A stretch of 64,000 nt of DNA from Zeus faber. Its lineage: Eukaryota; Chordata; Actinopteri; Zeiformes; Zeidae. The stretch's first letter is position 1. Every line of letters begins with the position of its first letter. Where the stretch lies: contig OY482864.1 in NCBI GenBank assembly GCA_960531495.1, forward strand, positions 6,790,416 through 6,854,415. The letters are read 5' to 3'. Positions 1 through 32,704 of the stretch are shown here, piece after piece. The position numbers and the translations under genes are program-made. The notes under the pieces are model-generated. The model did no database searches. It was not told where the DNA came from and saw only the letters and a program-made list of their open reading frames with translations.

Positions 1-717
1 GCAATTTTTTAAAATTTATTTCCAAGATTTAAATTTCTTTCTCACATGTTATCGCATCAAGATGTCGGTCTCTATGGCAGTAATCTTTTTTCACGAGCTC
101 CCCTCCCTAGGATTTCAAGGACTTGACGGAGTTGATGTGTGCAAAATGTGTAAAATGCAAACTAACGTAGTTTATGGTACATCGGGTCAAGCATTATTTG
201 TGGATTTTATTGCCTCTTCACACAGGCTAACGGGGCAGAAAAGTCGTGTTAGGTACGTATTACAGTTTTCCAGGTTCTGTGAAACGCAGCATGAGTTACA
301 ATTTTCCGAGTTTGCATTGAACGCCGCATCGGCTCCTCCGGTTTGTCGTCTGAACAAGCGTAAATACTACACGATGCAACCAGGTCTACACAGCGGAACT
401 CTCCGAATGCAAATGAGCACCCAGAGGCGAAGCTTGGACTTGTATAAATTTCGGATGATGATGAAACAAAGCGCCCGCTCCACAAACTAATTAAGTCGCA
501 CCAACGTCCTTCAGCGTCCGGTTCCCACGAGGCCTCAACCGTGTCTGTGCATACTGCAGTTGCTGTGTTTCTTTGATACTTTTAGCCTGAAAAATGCCAA
601 GAAGATTATTAACAATAATAATTATAATAATAACAATAAAAACCCAAATGATATCATGCAAAATTAATAAACTATTATCCTATTGTATTCCTATCGTGTG
701 ATGAATAAAGATTCTTC

Positions 718-757
718 TTACATTTACATTTACATTTAGTCATTTAGCAGACGCTAA
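718..757 (-). repeat. Truncated V-SINE-like 3' tail
   Basis: The plus strand shows three ACATTT units followed by a stretch matching the tail of the two fuller SINE copies near 15.8 kb and 28.9 kb (AGTCATTTAGCAGACGC), then stops matching. Read on the minus strand this is the 3' end of a tRNA-derived SINE. Only the tail survives. Confidence 0.6.
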
Positions 758-954
758 TTATTATACACTTTATTATTATATTCTTCTTCTTCTATTGTAT
801 CTAGAAACTTTAAATCAACATATTTCATGAAATGTAAGATAGATAATGTCTATCTATCTATCTCGATCCGGTTTTATTTTTGTGTTTGTCCTGTTTAGAT
901 TTGACTATTGTAAGGGGGCTTCTGCTTCCTCTCCTAAACCTAGTTAAGTGCTTG

Positions 955-1095
955 AAGTGAGCCATACTCACCAGCACCTTGTACATTTTACTCATTGGTG
1001 CACCGGAACGTCTCATAAGCTGCCGGTGTCTGTTCTGCCTTCTCAAGTGGACAAATCAAGTGGACATATTGTAAAATATATCATATTTTATTTAG
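955..1095. repeat. Dispersed repeat, copy 1
   Basis: The segment with CTCAAGTGGACAAATCAAG followed by an AT-rich run recurs at 20515-20625 with few differences, and the sequence just upstream is also similar in both places. The family is not recognised. Confidence 0.6.
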
Positions 1096-2060
1096 TCTGA
1101 GCGCACTTTTTCGTTCAATTATCAGAACACACAAGCTGCAAAGTCCTCTTGCACTTAAATACCCCGCCCCGCCTCCCCTGTCATGTGACTAAGGGGATCA
1201 CATTTTCTCCGCTGTGCATCCCCGTTCCCCATTTCTCCAAACCACAGATCTAAAAAGTGTATTTTTTTTATTTTAGATGTACTAATTTTCCTCAATTTCC
1301 TAACTGAACCAAACAAAAGATTTGCCGTGCGTCCCACGTCACGCAGAGCGAGTTAAGGGGAGTATCAGCACATATCTATTTCCACTTCAAGCACTGCCTA
1401 ATTACACTAAATAGCATGCCATTTGTATGAAATAAATCGACAAACAAACAAAAATTATTAATAAATATATTAATAAAAAATTATTATTATTTCAGCTTCA
1501 AACAAAGGAGCCAGGACTGAGACCTCCGAGGCCCGGTGGAGCTGATCCAGTTCTGCATCACTCATGTCAAGTCATGAGATCACAGTTTTAGGCGCCAGGA
1601 GTCTATCTTTAGAATCCAGATATTTACGAGGAATAATTGTCGAAATGTGTTTGGAGTGAGGAGTTCACAGCACCAAAGCAAAAATAGATATATTCAGCAG
1701 ACTGTGCTATTTTTCCCCCCTTCCAGTGTTGCCACGTGTATTTCTGAAACCATGTGGCGGCTTTTGAATCTGCATCGCTGGCCTTCGGGCCTATAAACAG
1801 AAACTCCCAACGAAGAAAGGATGAAACAAACACGCGCACGAAGATCCATATTTTGCTCACGCCGTTTGCCGTGGCGTGCGCGGCTTCGTCGCAAAACGAG
1901 GGGTGGAAATTGATTCGGGGCAGATTTTGCTTGGAACGACGCTTCTCTGTTCACTCATGTGTGTTCCCGCTTTCATTAATCCACTGCTTTTCACTCGCAC
2001 GAGCGCACGCACGCACGGCAAACACCTGGATTGTATTGGGAATTGTCAAGAGAAAATAAA

Positions 2061-2061
<1 letters not shown>

Positions 2062-2098
<37 letters not shown>
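2062..2098. repeat. (TG)n microsatellite
   Basis: An uninterrupted run of about 18 TG units directly upstream of the GC-rich rac1 5' region. Confidence 0.95.
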
Positions 2099-2099
<1 letters not shown>

Positions 2100-2529
2100 A
2101 TGCTGCTGCCTGGTGCCCAAACGTTCCGTCAGTCCAGATCTGCCGGACTCGTTCGAAATCGGTAAACAGGTGGATGCTTCCTGTTTTTAGCGTCTCCACC
2201 TCGATCGAAGAACCAGATCCGGGCGCCGTCCCCCCCCCCCCGTCGCCGCCAGGGGTCGCCGCACCGGAAGGGAGCGCTCGGAGGAGGCTTCCGCCGTCCG
2301 GGGCGTTTTTTTTTCGGTCTCCCCTCTGTCCCGAGCTGCTCTGGGTGGCGGCTGCTCGCGTCTGCACGTTTGGGATCCCGCCGAGAGACTTGACTCGTTG
2401 CGGGCGACGTTGTCCACGAACCGCACATTCCCAGGAGACGGGGAAGGGCAACACACTTTTCGAGGCTTGTGGCCCGATTTGGCTGACGTTAGCTGTGCTA
2501 GCCGAGCAGAGGGAGCGGAGCGGAGTCCG
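2100..2529 (+). promoter_or_regulatory. Probable rac1 promoter and 5' UTR
   Basis: GC- and CpG-rich sequence in contrast to the AT-rich flanks, ending at the rac1 start codon. No TATA box is obvious near the likely start, as expected for a housekeeping gene. The transcription start cannot be placed from sequence alone. Confidence 0.45.
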
Positions 2530-6158
<3,629 letters not shown>

Positions 6159-7640
6159 GACGGCAAGAAGCAGAGGGTGTTTTATTTTATTTTATTTTTT
6201 TTGTAGAAGTACGTGGCTGCGGCCTGAGCTTACCTCGTTCTTTTTAGAAGAAGGGGGATACTGAATGAAGTCCTGATTTCAAGACAACCCCCCACCCCCC
6301 ACCGCACACATCAAATTAACATTTAGTTGATTTGAGATTTCAGGCTGGGCGTCTGAGTAAATTAGAGTGGGTTCTTTTCTAATCTCTGGAATTGTAATAA
6401 GTAACACTTAGCATATTGTTGGCTTGATTGTAAAGAGAAAAAAGCACCCTGGTATTACCTCCAGTCAGCTCTACAGAGAAACAGGTCCTGGAGCCTTCTT
6501 TCCCCAACACTAAACCAAAAAGAATATCTTTAAAATGTAGTTCTTCCCTTTTAATCCTTCTTTTTGTATGTAAAACACTAATTCCCGCTGTTCTGACTTC
6601 AGTTTATTTTTCCCACTATTCAGGAGAGCCCGTATTCTTTTGTTTACACACTTCGGTTGTCTCGAGTCTTAAGGCTTTGCCAAAGTTAACGGTTGTCAAA
6701 TTATCAACATTTCAAAAACACTAAATATTAACAGCCTTGTTAATTGTGTATCATCAAGAGCACCATCAACCGCCTGTAAGAAACTTTAAATTAACCCTCG
6801 GTGACCGTCACAAATGAGGCTGTGGCCGAGGAGTCCGGTAACAGTTAAATTCTGTGGTGTTGAAGTTCAATTACCGTACCGCAGATTTGTCTAAGTACAC
6901 AAGGTTTTTGACTGAACCCATTTTGTGTTTTATGTAGATTAGTGCCTATTGCCCCTGTCTCATACATGTAGAGAGGACAGCGTTTCAGAGTGGGGTGTGG
7001 CCACCATGAAGGAGGTAGGAGTGCTACGACAGCACAAGCCAAGAGAGAGAGGTTGAAAGCTCCTCACTGGCTCCTTTTACTCGCGTGATTTCTGGAGTGT
7101 TTCCGGACATTTGCTATCTCCCGTCGCGCGATTTAACGCTCTTCCACGTATGTATGTCGTCCATATGTGTAGGGAGAGGATTTGTTTGGTAGCAATAGCC
7201 ATATTTTTGTTCTCGTAGAACTTTTGTGTTCAGACTCGTGGTGGACACCTCAGGGTTTGGCTTAACTCTGTAGCTAACTCTTCCCGGCCCTCGGTGACCG
7301 CCAACTACAGCTATTTTATACCATTTGGTCTTCAAGGAAAAGTATTGACATCCAACGGTTGAGTCACTACAGCCTTGGTGTGTTATATAGCATACTTGCA
7401 TTTTAATACTATTTGAGTAGAATTGTATTTTTTTGATTATTCATTTTAAAAGAGCAATGATCAAAGTGCACCGGTGGTCTGCGGAAGCACCGCAATTCAA
7501 TTTAGCAGTGTTCCAACAGCAAGGTGAAAGTGTCACCACTTTTATCTCGCTAAAGGTGTTTTTTGTTTTGACATAATATAGTAGTAATCTGCAGAAGTTT
7601 TTTTAAGAAGTCAATAAATTCATCCATAATTGCCTGCTGT
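6159..7640 (+). other. rac1 3' untranslated region
   Basis: About 1.5 kb without a supported open frame follows the rac1 stop and ends shortly after an AATAAA. The length is like that of other vertebrate rac1 transcripts. No repeat is obvious in it. Confidence 0.65.
7613..7618 (+). terminator. rac1 polyadenylation signal
   Basis: Canonical AATAAA about 1.45 kb after the stop codon, followed by a T-rich stretch. It is the best candidate for the end of rac1. Confidence 0.6.
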
Positions 7641-7767
7641 TTTTTTTCCTCCCACACACGGTCATATACATTCAATTCAAACCAGGACCATGTAGTTTAG
7701 CTCAGATGAAGCAGCTACATTTTAATAAGCAAATCAAAGTTTCCATAGCAGCCTGTTTTGAACATGT

Positions 7768-7773
7768 TTTATT
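7768..7773 (-). terminator. crym polyadenylation signal
   Basis: TTTATT on the plus strand reads AATAAA on the minus strand, about 490 bp after the crym stop. It lies about 150 bp from the rac1 signal, so the two genes converge tail to tail. Confidence 0.55.
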
Positions 7774-8256
7774 GGTCCAAATAACAGATTGTACATTAAA
7801 AACCAGAATTTGCAAGGTTGACAGAGGGTAGATTCTGTTCCAAGGGGTTGGAAACTCATTTTGATCAGCTTAAAGCCCTCCGGCTCCATGGGGAACCGTC
7901 CTAACTGCTATCCAAGTCTCTATTGCAGCCCACAGAATGTCCACAAAGCATTTCTTAAGATGTCTCGGGTTTAATTCTAAAATAACAGCAGGAATAATAA
8001 CTTTACAATGTCGTATGAAGATCGACCTGTGTTTGCTGGATGCAGGAATGACTGATCAACCAAACTGTTTAAACTGATATAAGTGTAGCCAGTGTAGATC
8101 TTGATGTGAAATGGTGAACGTACAAATAATCTTCTGAACTCGGAACCTCAATGAACAGACAGAGACAACAAAGGCTTTGTTTATGAAGCTGCCCAGGTGG
8201 CTGTGGCGTGAAGTAAGGGAACACATTTTGGCCTTGAATCCCTCACACTGGTTACT

Positions 8257-25958
<17,702 letters not shown>

Positions 25959-26211
25959 GGCGCTCACGCTCCACGGAACCGTCAACTGCTGTTTGACCCC
26001 GCCCCCCGAGATTCCTGGATCCGCCACTTGTTACTGTGGACAGGAAAGTTGGACACCTGATCTCATAATTACGAGATATTGTCCTGATAATCGACAAAAG
26101 GATATTACAGGTATCTAGTTATTACGAGAGAATATGATCCGGTGTCTATTTGATTTTATTTGTGTTACTTTGTTCAATGCAATGTGAGTCCGTTAGTTCC
26201 ACATGGATGGT

Positions 26212-26233
26212 GGGGGGGGGGGGGGGGGGGGGG
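26212..26233 (+). repeat. Poly-G run, 22 nt
   Basis: An uninterrupted run of 22 G about 250 bp upstream of the crym start codon. Confidence 0.9.
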
Positions 26234-27326
26234 TTATCGCCCTGGTTCCCTGAGCGAAAAGCCAATGGGATTTTTCCATTGGATTTCGGATTATTGCCGA
26301 CAAACAAGCTCTGTGGCAAGCAGAAGCTTATAACACTTAGGTGTTTTGTTCAGCAAGACAATCTTCACCAACGAGCGCCACCTTTGCGATTTTCGAAGCG
26401 TAAAGGCAGCGGCCCGGAGTAAACGCTAACGTCAGGCTACAAACGAACTACACCGCGGTCGCGTGTGTTTGGCGTCACCGCTAGTGCCGCAAGAGCCTGA
26501 CCGCTTCACAGCGCCGGGCGACGGCCAATAAGAGGGAAGATACGCTCTCAGCGCCGCTGCTCCTTGGAAAATGGACGCTCGGACCACTGCATTGTTCCCG
26601 TTGTTTTAAATGAAAAACGTCACTTAAATGATCGCTACAATAAGAAACACGTCATTTTATGTTTCTTCAACAAGGACAATTCTTTCTTTTAAGGGACGAA
26701 TGGCAAGATTATTTACGTTTTTTTTTTTTTCGAGGGGGTTATTGATTTTCCTAAGTGAACAATCTACACCATTTTAATTAAAAAAAAATAAATAAGTAGA
26801 AATTGCCCCATCTATCTATATAATGTATATGAAATATGGAAAAAGAGAGGTTTGAAATGTTTTGCGCACACACAACAGCCAGTCGATTTCGATCCGACAC
26901 GCCCACTAACACCTGAGGCAGAGAAGCCCCGGCGCCGTGTGACACTGGCGTAAGCTTCAAAGTTAGAATCCGATTTCGCGTGTGTATCTCGCCTACAGAA
27001 GCCTGGGAAGGTTGAGTTGGAATCGTTTGCAACAGCGCAAGATTAAGCACAACTAGAGGCTGTAAATGGGGACTAGTGAATAGACGACCGTGTGTTCAGC
27101 TTGAAGAGGTGTAACGTTCCCGAAAATCTGTTTCATTTAGCTACTTGTTAGCAAAAGCCATCTTTAAGACGCGTAAAAGCTGTAAAATGGATTAGAATTT
27201 GATAGAATTGATAGATTATGGAATGAAAAAACCCCAATATGCGATAAAAAGTGTATGTGTGTATGTATATATGTGTGTATATATATATTATTTATATATA
27301 TATATATTTTTTTTTATACAGTATAT

Positions 27327-27625
27327 GGCCGTTTCTCAATACCAAGTACGCGAAGTCCGGACTAGCGGACTTAGTAGTTCAAACTTGGGAAGTTCGACAG
27401 GGGAGGACAGACTCCCGGGGACAGGAGGACGCAGGACGGCCATTCTGGGATACTTGGCCGTCCCAAGTCCACACAAGTCACCACCGACGCGTCCTCGATA
27501 AAATGGGCGGAGCAAGTCCACATCTGGGCATTTGGACTGGACTTGGCTTGATGCGAACTTTGAATTGGAACAGTACTTGGGCCGCGACTGACGACGTTTC
27601 ACAAGTCCACAAGTACAGACAAGAA
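27327..27625. repeat. DNA-transposon-like dispersed repeat
   Basis: Starts GGCCGTTTCTCAATACCAAG, a start I associate with non-autonomous fish DNA elements, and contains many AAGTCC/GGACTT motifs in both orientations. Terminal repeats and target duplication were not resolved. Confidence 0.35.
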
Positions 27626-28386
27626 GGCAGATTGAGAAAGGGCAAAAGAACCTTGAAGCCTCATGAAGCGCAAAATATTAGTAAAGATGGGTTATGGAAT
27701 GGAAAAATTGTTAAGGGGAGTTCTGTCCACGTCCTTCATTCACCCTATCCTTATTTACACTGGACGCTATAACGATGAAATTCCATATTCTGGAACATTA
27801 GGAGTGGTGGATGCACTGTCTATTTGAAGCGAAGTTAGTCTGTGGGAATGTAAAGTTTCCATTTGATCCCAGTCTGAATTTGGCTTAATTGAATTCACGC
27901 TATACGGTTTCAGCCTGACGCAACTTCTGTTGTACACGTAATAAGGCCTGCAGGCCGCGACATCAATTCCACTAAGTATTTTATAGTTAGTGAACTACAT
28001 GTGTTGGGTCATTGTCCTATACCCATTTATTTGCTATTCCAGGGCAAGCTCTTGAAATTGAAAGATGCATAAACGAAAGACATGGCCTCACTGGTTGATT
28101 GCTTTTCAACACAAAAACACACCAGAGCATTCTGTTTGAATCACAATGACCATCGGATTTCAATCTACATGTTTAGAAGGAAGTCGCATTAACAGAGATC
28201 CAATTTATTTCCACATATGAACGTCAACCCATTCATTTTTCTCCACCCGTTCAGATGTTCATAACACACGTCCAATCTGTCATGTGAGCAAAACAACAGA
28301 ATTTGGGAATTTTATTGGTGGCACATCCTTAAATTACCTTAAGTATAAAACGACGAGAAATGAAATTAGACCATGAGAGAAACAAT

Positions 28387-28392
28387 TTTATT
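28387..28392 (-). terminator. snu13 polyadenylation signal
   Basis: TTTATT on the plus strand, AATAAA on the minus strand, about 155 bp after the snu13 stop codon. Confidence 0.65.
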
Positions 28393-28544
28393 ACAAAACA
28401 TGAATAAATGACTTTGAAAAAGTAGTACTCCAAGAAGGAAAAAAAAAAAGGAAAGAAAAGTAAAATTTACATTTTAACCAAATAAGGTTGTCTTCTCCAA
28501 AACACATTTTGCCATCCCCTGGCTTCTTCGGTCAGCACAACCTG

Positions 28545-30405
28545 TTACACCAGCAGCCTCTCGATAGACATCTGCACAGACTGAATCTGCGGTTTCAGCT
28601 GAGAGCCCTCCTTCAGAGTGACGGAGGTGGCGATGACGGGGCGGGACACCCCGCAGGCGCGGCCCAAGGCCTGCTTGGAGCGCACAAAGACGTAGGGAAC
28701 GTTCTTGTCCTCGCAGAGCAGTGGCAGGTGGAGAATAATCTCCAATGGTTCGGCATCAGCGGCCATCACGATGAACTCAGAGATGCCTCTGTTCAGGGTC
28801 TTGGTGGCTGGGGGCATTTCACAAAATCATAGTTATGATATTTGTTATCAACATACTTTTCTTATATAAAAGCATAAAACACAAGAGCAGAAATGCTGTG
28901 ATATATAGCCCAACTCAACCCATCCCCAATTTACATTTAGTCATTTTAGAGACGCTTTTATCCAAAGCGACTTACAATTGTCAAAGACCGACGGACGCAG
29001 CCATCAGGAGCAATTAGGGGTTAAGTGTCTTGCTCAAGGACACTACAGCATGCTAGCAGGAGGAGCCTGGGATTGAACCAGCAACCTTTGGATCACTAGA
29101 CCACCAGCTCTACCTCCTGAGCTACCATCCCCTTAATTTAGAAGACATAAGTATGTTAACGGTAGAATTTATTATTATTTTCTTTTGTAGTCTTCTAGAC
29201 AATGTTTTGTTTACCATTCAAGGCATATATTTAATGTCCTACGGCTCATTTTAAATCTCCATTTCTATCTTAAGTTCATCTTTCTGCTTTGCTGTTTATT
29301 TTGCAAGTTATTGTACAAGACCGTAGATTTTATTTTTGGTCGCTTAAAGGTTATATCTTTTGTTCATCACTAGATTTAGTGTATATTGTCAATGTATCGT
29401 TTCCAATTTAGCCTTTTCATTTATTGCTTTATTAATTGACTACTGTTTTGACTGGAGCCGCTGAGACAGCTACAATTTCCCTTCGGGAATGAATAAAGTC
29501 CATACGCAGGGAAATCTTAAATTGTGACCATTAATCCTCAATTCCTAATGTAATGTTATCTTCCCTAATATCCACCCACTGTTCTTCATGATGCTTAATT
29601 ACTCAATAGGTTTTAACATAAGCAAATCTGTAGTGGTAATACAGTTCAATGCGAGCATCGAATCTCACCTGCGGTGAGTGGTGACGCAACACAACTATCA
29701 AAATTGTCTTGTGCAGCTAAGAGTAAAAAATATCTGGTTACTGTGGGAGATGTCTTTGCTGATAGTAAACGGCAACATTAACAGTTTGTCGTGAAATACA
29801 GGTGGGTCACTGATTCATTGACAAATCTCATTTATTTTTAATAGGAATTAAGATCTTGGCAGGTTAGTTGATTTTTGTTAATTTAGAGATGACTGTTCCT
29901 GGCTATGAAATGCAAAATGTTTTATATTAATACCAAGAACATTACCAAAAAAGGCACAAAATAGTGACTTGTGACATTATTTGAATTTCAGCTGTGTCCA
30001 AAAAAAATAATTTTAATATTTCCGTATGTACAATTCACAGTGGTTAGTTTAGGCTCCCTCAATCAATCATTTGTATTTGGTCGCCCAAGATGCTAGGACA
30101 GTTTTTTCCAAGGAAACCGCTTCTCGATCCGCCATATAACATATTAATACTAAATGGCAATTTCCCATTCACCTTCATTGGCTCCCTTCCTCAGCTGCTT
30201 GTAGTTGGAGGCCTGCTGCACCAGGTCCAGGATGGTTTTGGAGAGCGTAGCGTCGGCCAACGGGTAGGCCTTGGGGTTCACCTCAACTTCAGCCTGCCAA
30301 TAAGTAACGCATTATTTTACGTAAACTTTTAAACCACGGGAACCCACGTAATGTTATTGTTTTTATTATTAACCTTATTGTCTGGTTATCTGGAGGACTC
30401 ACCAT
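28545..30405 (-). CDS. snu13: 15.5K/NHP2L1 kink-turn RNA-binding protein
   Basis: Three coding exons: 30405-30403 (the ATG alone), 30293-30173 and 28807-28545, with GT-AG junctions, giving 128 residues, the same as human SNU13. The protein is an L7Ae-family nuclear RNA-binding protein that recognises kink-turns in U4 snRNA and box C/D snoRNAs. It is needed for assembly of the U4/U6.U5 tri-snRNP and for 2'-O-methylation of rRNA. Visible motifs: [18 protein letters not shown] (RNA contact helix), [25 protein letters not shown] and [13 protein letters not shown]. Differences from human lie mainly in the N-terminal residues and the last helix. A start codon alone in exon 1 is a family feature. 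The promoter side faces uqcrc2. The gene is intact. Confidence 0.97.
28930..29135 (-). mobile_element. tRNA-derived SINE (V-SINE type)
   Basis: Near-identical to the copy at 15761-15965. On the minus strand it has an A-box (GTAGCTCAGGAGGTAGAG), a B-box (GGTTCAATCC) and the GTCGCTTTGGATAAAAGCG tail. It lies in snu13 intron 2 in the same orientation as the gene. Confidence 0.8.
29450..29510 (+). repeat. LINE 3'-tail-like fragment
   Basis: CAATTTCCCTTCGGGAATGA followed by ATAAAG is the usual end of L2-type fish LINEs. Only the tail is recognisable. Confidence 0.45.
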
Positions 30406-30599
30406 TGTGAATTCGGACTCAAAGATATTCTTGTCCCCTCGGCGAAATGCTTCACGGAGGACTTCGTGCCTTCTATTAAACGCAAAAATAACAAACAAAA
30501 AAAAGAGTCGCTTAATGCTAGAGTAATCAAATTTAATCTTTAACCCGCAGCTAATGTTTCAAGAGTCCGGTCGATTCCCGCACCTCGGAACAGCAACTA

Positions 30600-30770
30600 C
30601 ACGTGTTTCGCGAAGGGCATGCGCAGTGTGGAAGTTACGGCTTATGACCGGAAGTGATCGGACCGATCAGAACACAGCGACATCGCGCGGTCGGCGGGGG
30701 GAACGGCAGCGCCTTCGCCGGGAGACTGGTTGGAGCTCTGCTACAACGGCTCGTTGACGTCACTTTCAAT
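30600..30770 (-). promoter_or_regulatory. snu13 promoter with NRF1- and ETS-like sites
   Basis: About 200-350 bp upstream of the snu13 ATG lie GGCATGCGCAG (30616-30626, NRF1-like) and ACCGGAAGTGA (30647-30657, GABPA/ETS-like), in a CpG-rich stretch without a TATA box. Both motifs are typical of housekeeping and nuclear-encoded mitochondrial gene promoters. Binding is inferred from motif alone. Confidence 0.6.
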
Positions 30771-31099
30771 GTCATAATATGACGTGTGTAAATACGTCCA
30801 TATAAAAAAACCCAATGTTTTAATTGTATTTTTTCCTGATGTCAGTGTTCAATTGTTACAGTGCTGCAATAAATTCACACATTATAATTGATGTCGATAT
30901 GCTTCTATAAAGGTTCATTGAATGCATTTTGAAATTTCTGTTCGTTTTGTTGGATTAACTGAAAGCAAAAGGTACAACTAACTGAAGCATAAAGTGACTG
31001 CTTCCACAGAGTAGCATAGGCCCTGCACACTGCATTTTTCCTTGATTCATGGTTGACACGACATTGTTTGATTGTTTTTACTGTATCTCTGTCATTTTA

Positions 31100-31101
31100 G
31101 G

Positions 31102-31165
<64 letters not shown>

Positions 31166-31180
31166 GTGTATATATATATG

Positions 31181-31217
<37 letters not shown>

Positions 31218-31235
31218 GTATATATGTATATATGT
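31100..31235. repeat. (TA)n tract with TATG interruptions
   Basis: Imperfect TA dinucleotide repeat between snu13 and uqcrc2. The open frames over it are repeat artefacts. Confidence 0.95.
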
Positions 31236-31858
31236 TGTTTATCATTAGGTTTAATGTGTATTGGAAGATTTTATTTAATTTAACATCCATCTGCCCTGTC
31301 CTCCTTTATCTGTCTATCATATTTATAGACAAGGCACGTTTGTATTTGCACAGCACATTTAACACACAGACAATTCAAGTGGGTTTACATAATCCATAAT
31401 ATACGTTATAAAAAAAAATTTAATATAAAAGGAAAAAGTAACAACAAAAAAACCCAACATTCAATTCAAGGTGTCACTGAACACCGGCCCCCCTCCTCCA
31501 TACGCACACCCTGTACTCACAGCGACGTCACTATCACGGGTTAGTCGTAATGACCTGCGCTTCACCGGGGCAGGCTAAACCAAGCATTGATGCTTCGGTA
31601 TAAACCCTGCCATCCCTAATAGTTTCGATTGAATACTGTGTACAACCGAGAAACAACAGAGAAGTAACTTTAGAGACGTTTCTACAACAATTCACATGTT
31701 ACTCTCCTCCCGGGCAATTGGGGGCGCGCTAATACGACGTACTACCGGCACAACGAGGGAGCGAGAGAGACGCGCCGCCGATAGGGCTTCTGGGTAGGAC
31801 GTCTTCGGGTCCGCCATATTGTTTTTTTCGTCCTGTGCTGAAGGAGAGACGAGGGGAG

Positions 31859-32634
31859 ATGAAGGGGATCCGGGGAATAAGTCAGTTGTCGGTAAGGACC
31901 TTCTGAATGAAGTCGCGGGCTGCACGGATTATCAACGACCGCTCATGTCGCTCCATGGAGGGGTTTTCTGTCCTTGCGAAAGAGCACTGCGGATATTAAA
32001 ACCATGCTAACAACGACGCAGAGTCTCCATACAAGTCGGTTGCACAACCTTTAACATCAACATGTCAGGGACTGGGGGTGTCTCGTCGGTTCATAATGCT
32101 TCAAGATTTTTTTTTATTTGTCACATACATATACATACTTTCATACATATATGCAGTGAAATGTAATGCAACGCACCCGGTAATAGCACACAATATGTCC
32201 TAGGAAAAAATTAAAATTAAAACAATTCTTTCTATAGGCCGACTAACTGACTCCTAAAACGTAATACAGTAAGTTGAATACTTATAGAATAAGATAAAAA
32301 TATATAGAATAAAATACCATAAAAATAAATTGAAATAAAATGGAATAGATAGAGGGAATATGCCTATGTATATACAGATATGTGCATTTAAAGTGGCATG
32401 TGAATTAAAGTGGCATGTGAATGTGAATAGAGTGAGGTAGTGTTTGGGATAATACAGCACAGTATACAACAGTACGGCGCAGCAATACGGCATCACGAAC
32501 AACCCTGAACAGTAATGAAATGTGTGGCTCTGCTTTATACACCGGTTCATTGTTCAGTTAACACACATGTTCATAATCCATTAGATGTGTTAATTGAATA
32601 ATAATATAATGGTGTGATCTCAAGGCCATCCCTG

Positions 32635-32704
<70 letters not shown>

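Larger units (their letters stand above)
1..2529. other. Upstream flank of rac1, no gene recognised
   Basis: No exon with recognisable protein similarity is visible. The longest open frame (62-490, +) has no family signature and is probably chance. The stretch contains a SINE tail (718-757), a dispersed repeat (about 955-1095) and a TG tract (2062-2098). GC content rises from about 2100 towards the rac1 start codon, which fits a CpG-rich promoter and 5' untranslated exon. Confidence 0.6.
26028..28380. other. Intergenic region between crym and snu13
   Basis: Contains the crym promoter side, a 22-nt G run (26212-26233), a short GC-rich block (26400-26580), AT repeats near 27280-27310 and a repeat at 27327-27625. 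No gene recognised. The 173-aa frame at 27251-27772 passes through this repeat and has no protein-family signature. Confidence 0.6.
28808..30172 (-). other. snu13 intron 2
   Basis: Contains the SINE at 28930-29135 and a LINE-like 3' tail near 29450-29510. The rest is AT-rich. A box C/D snoRNA, sometimes hosted by such genes, was not found. Confidence 0.5.

Noticed and set aside
62-490. 142-codon frame at the left end
   Set aside because: No recognisable family, overlapped by a frame on the other strand, and no splice or promoter context.
25959-26027. Upstream in-frame Met of crym
   Set aside because: It would add 23 residues absent from the family; the Met at 25958 aligns with the human start.
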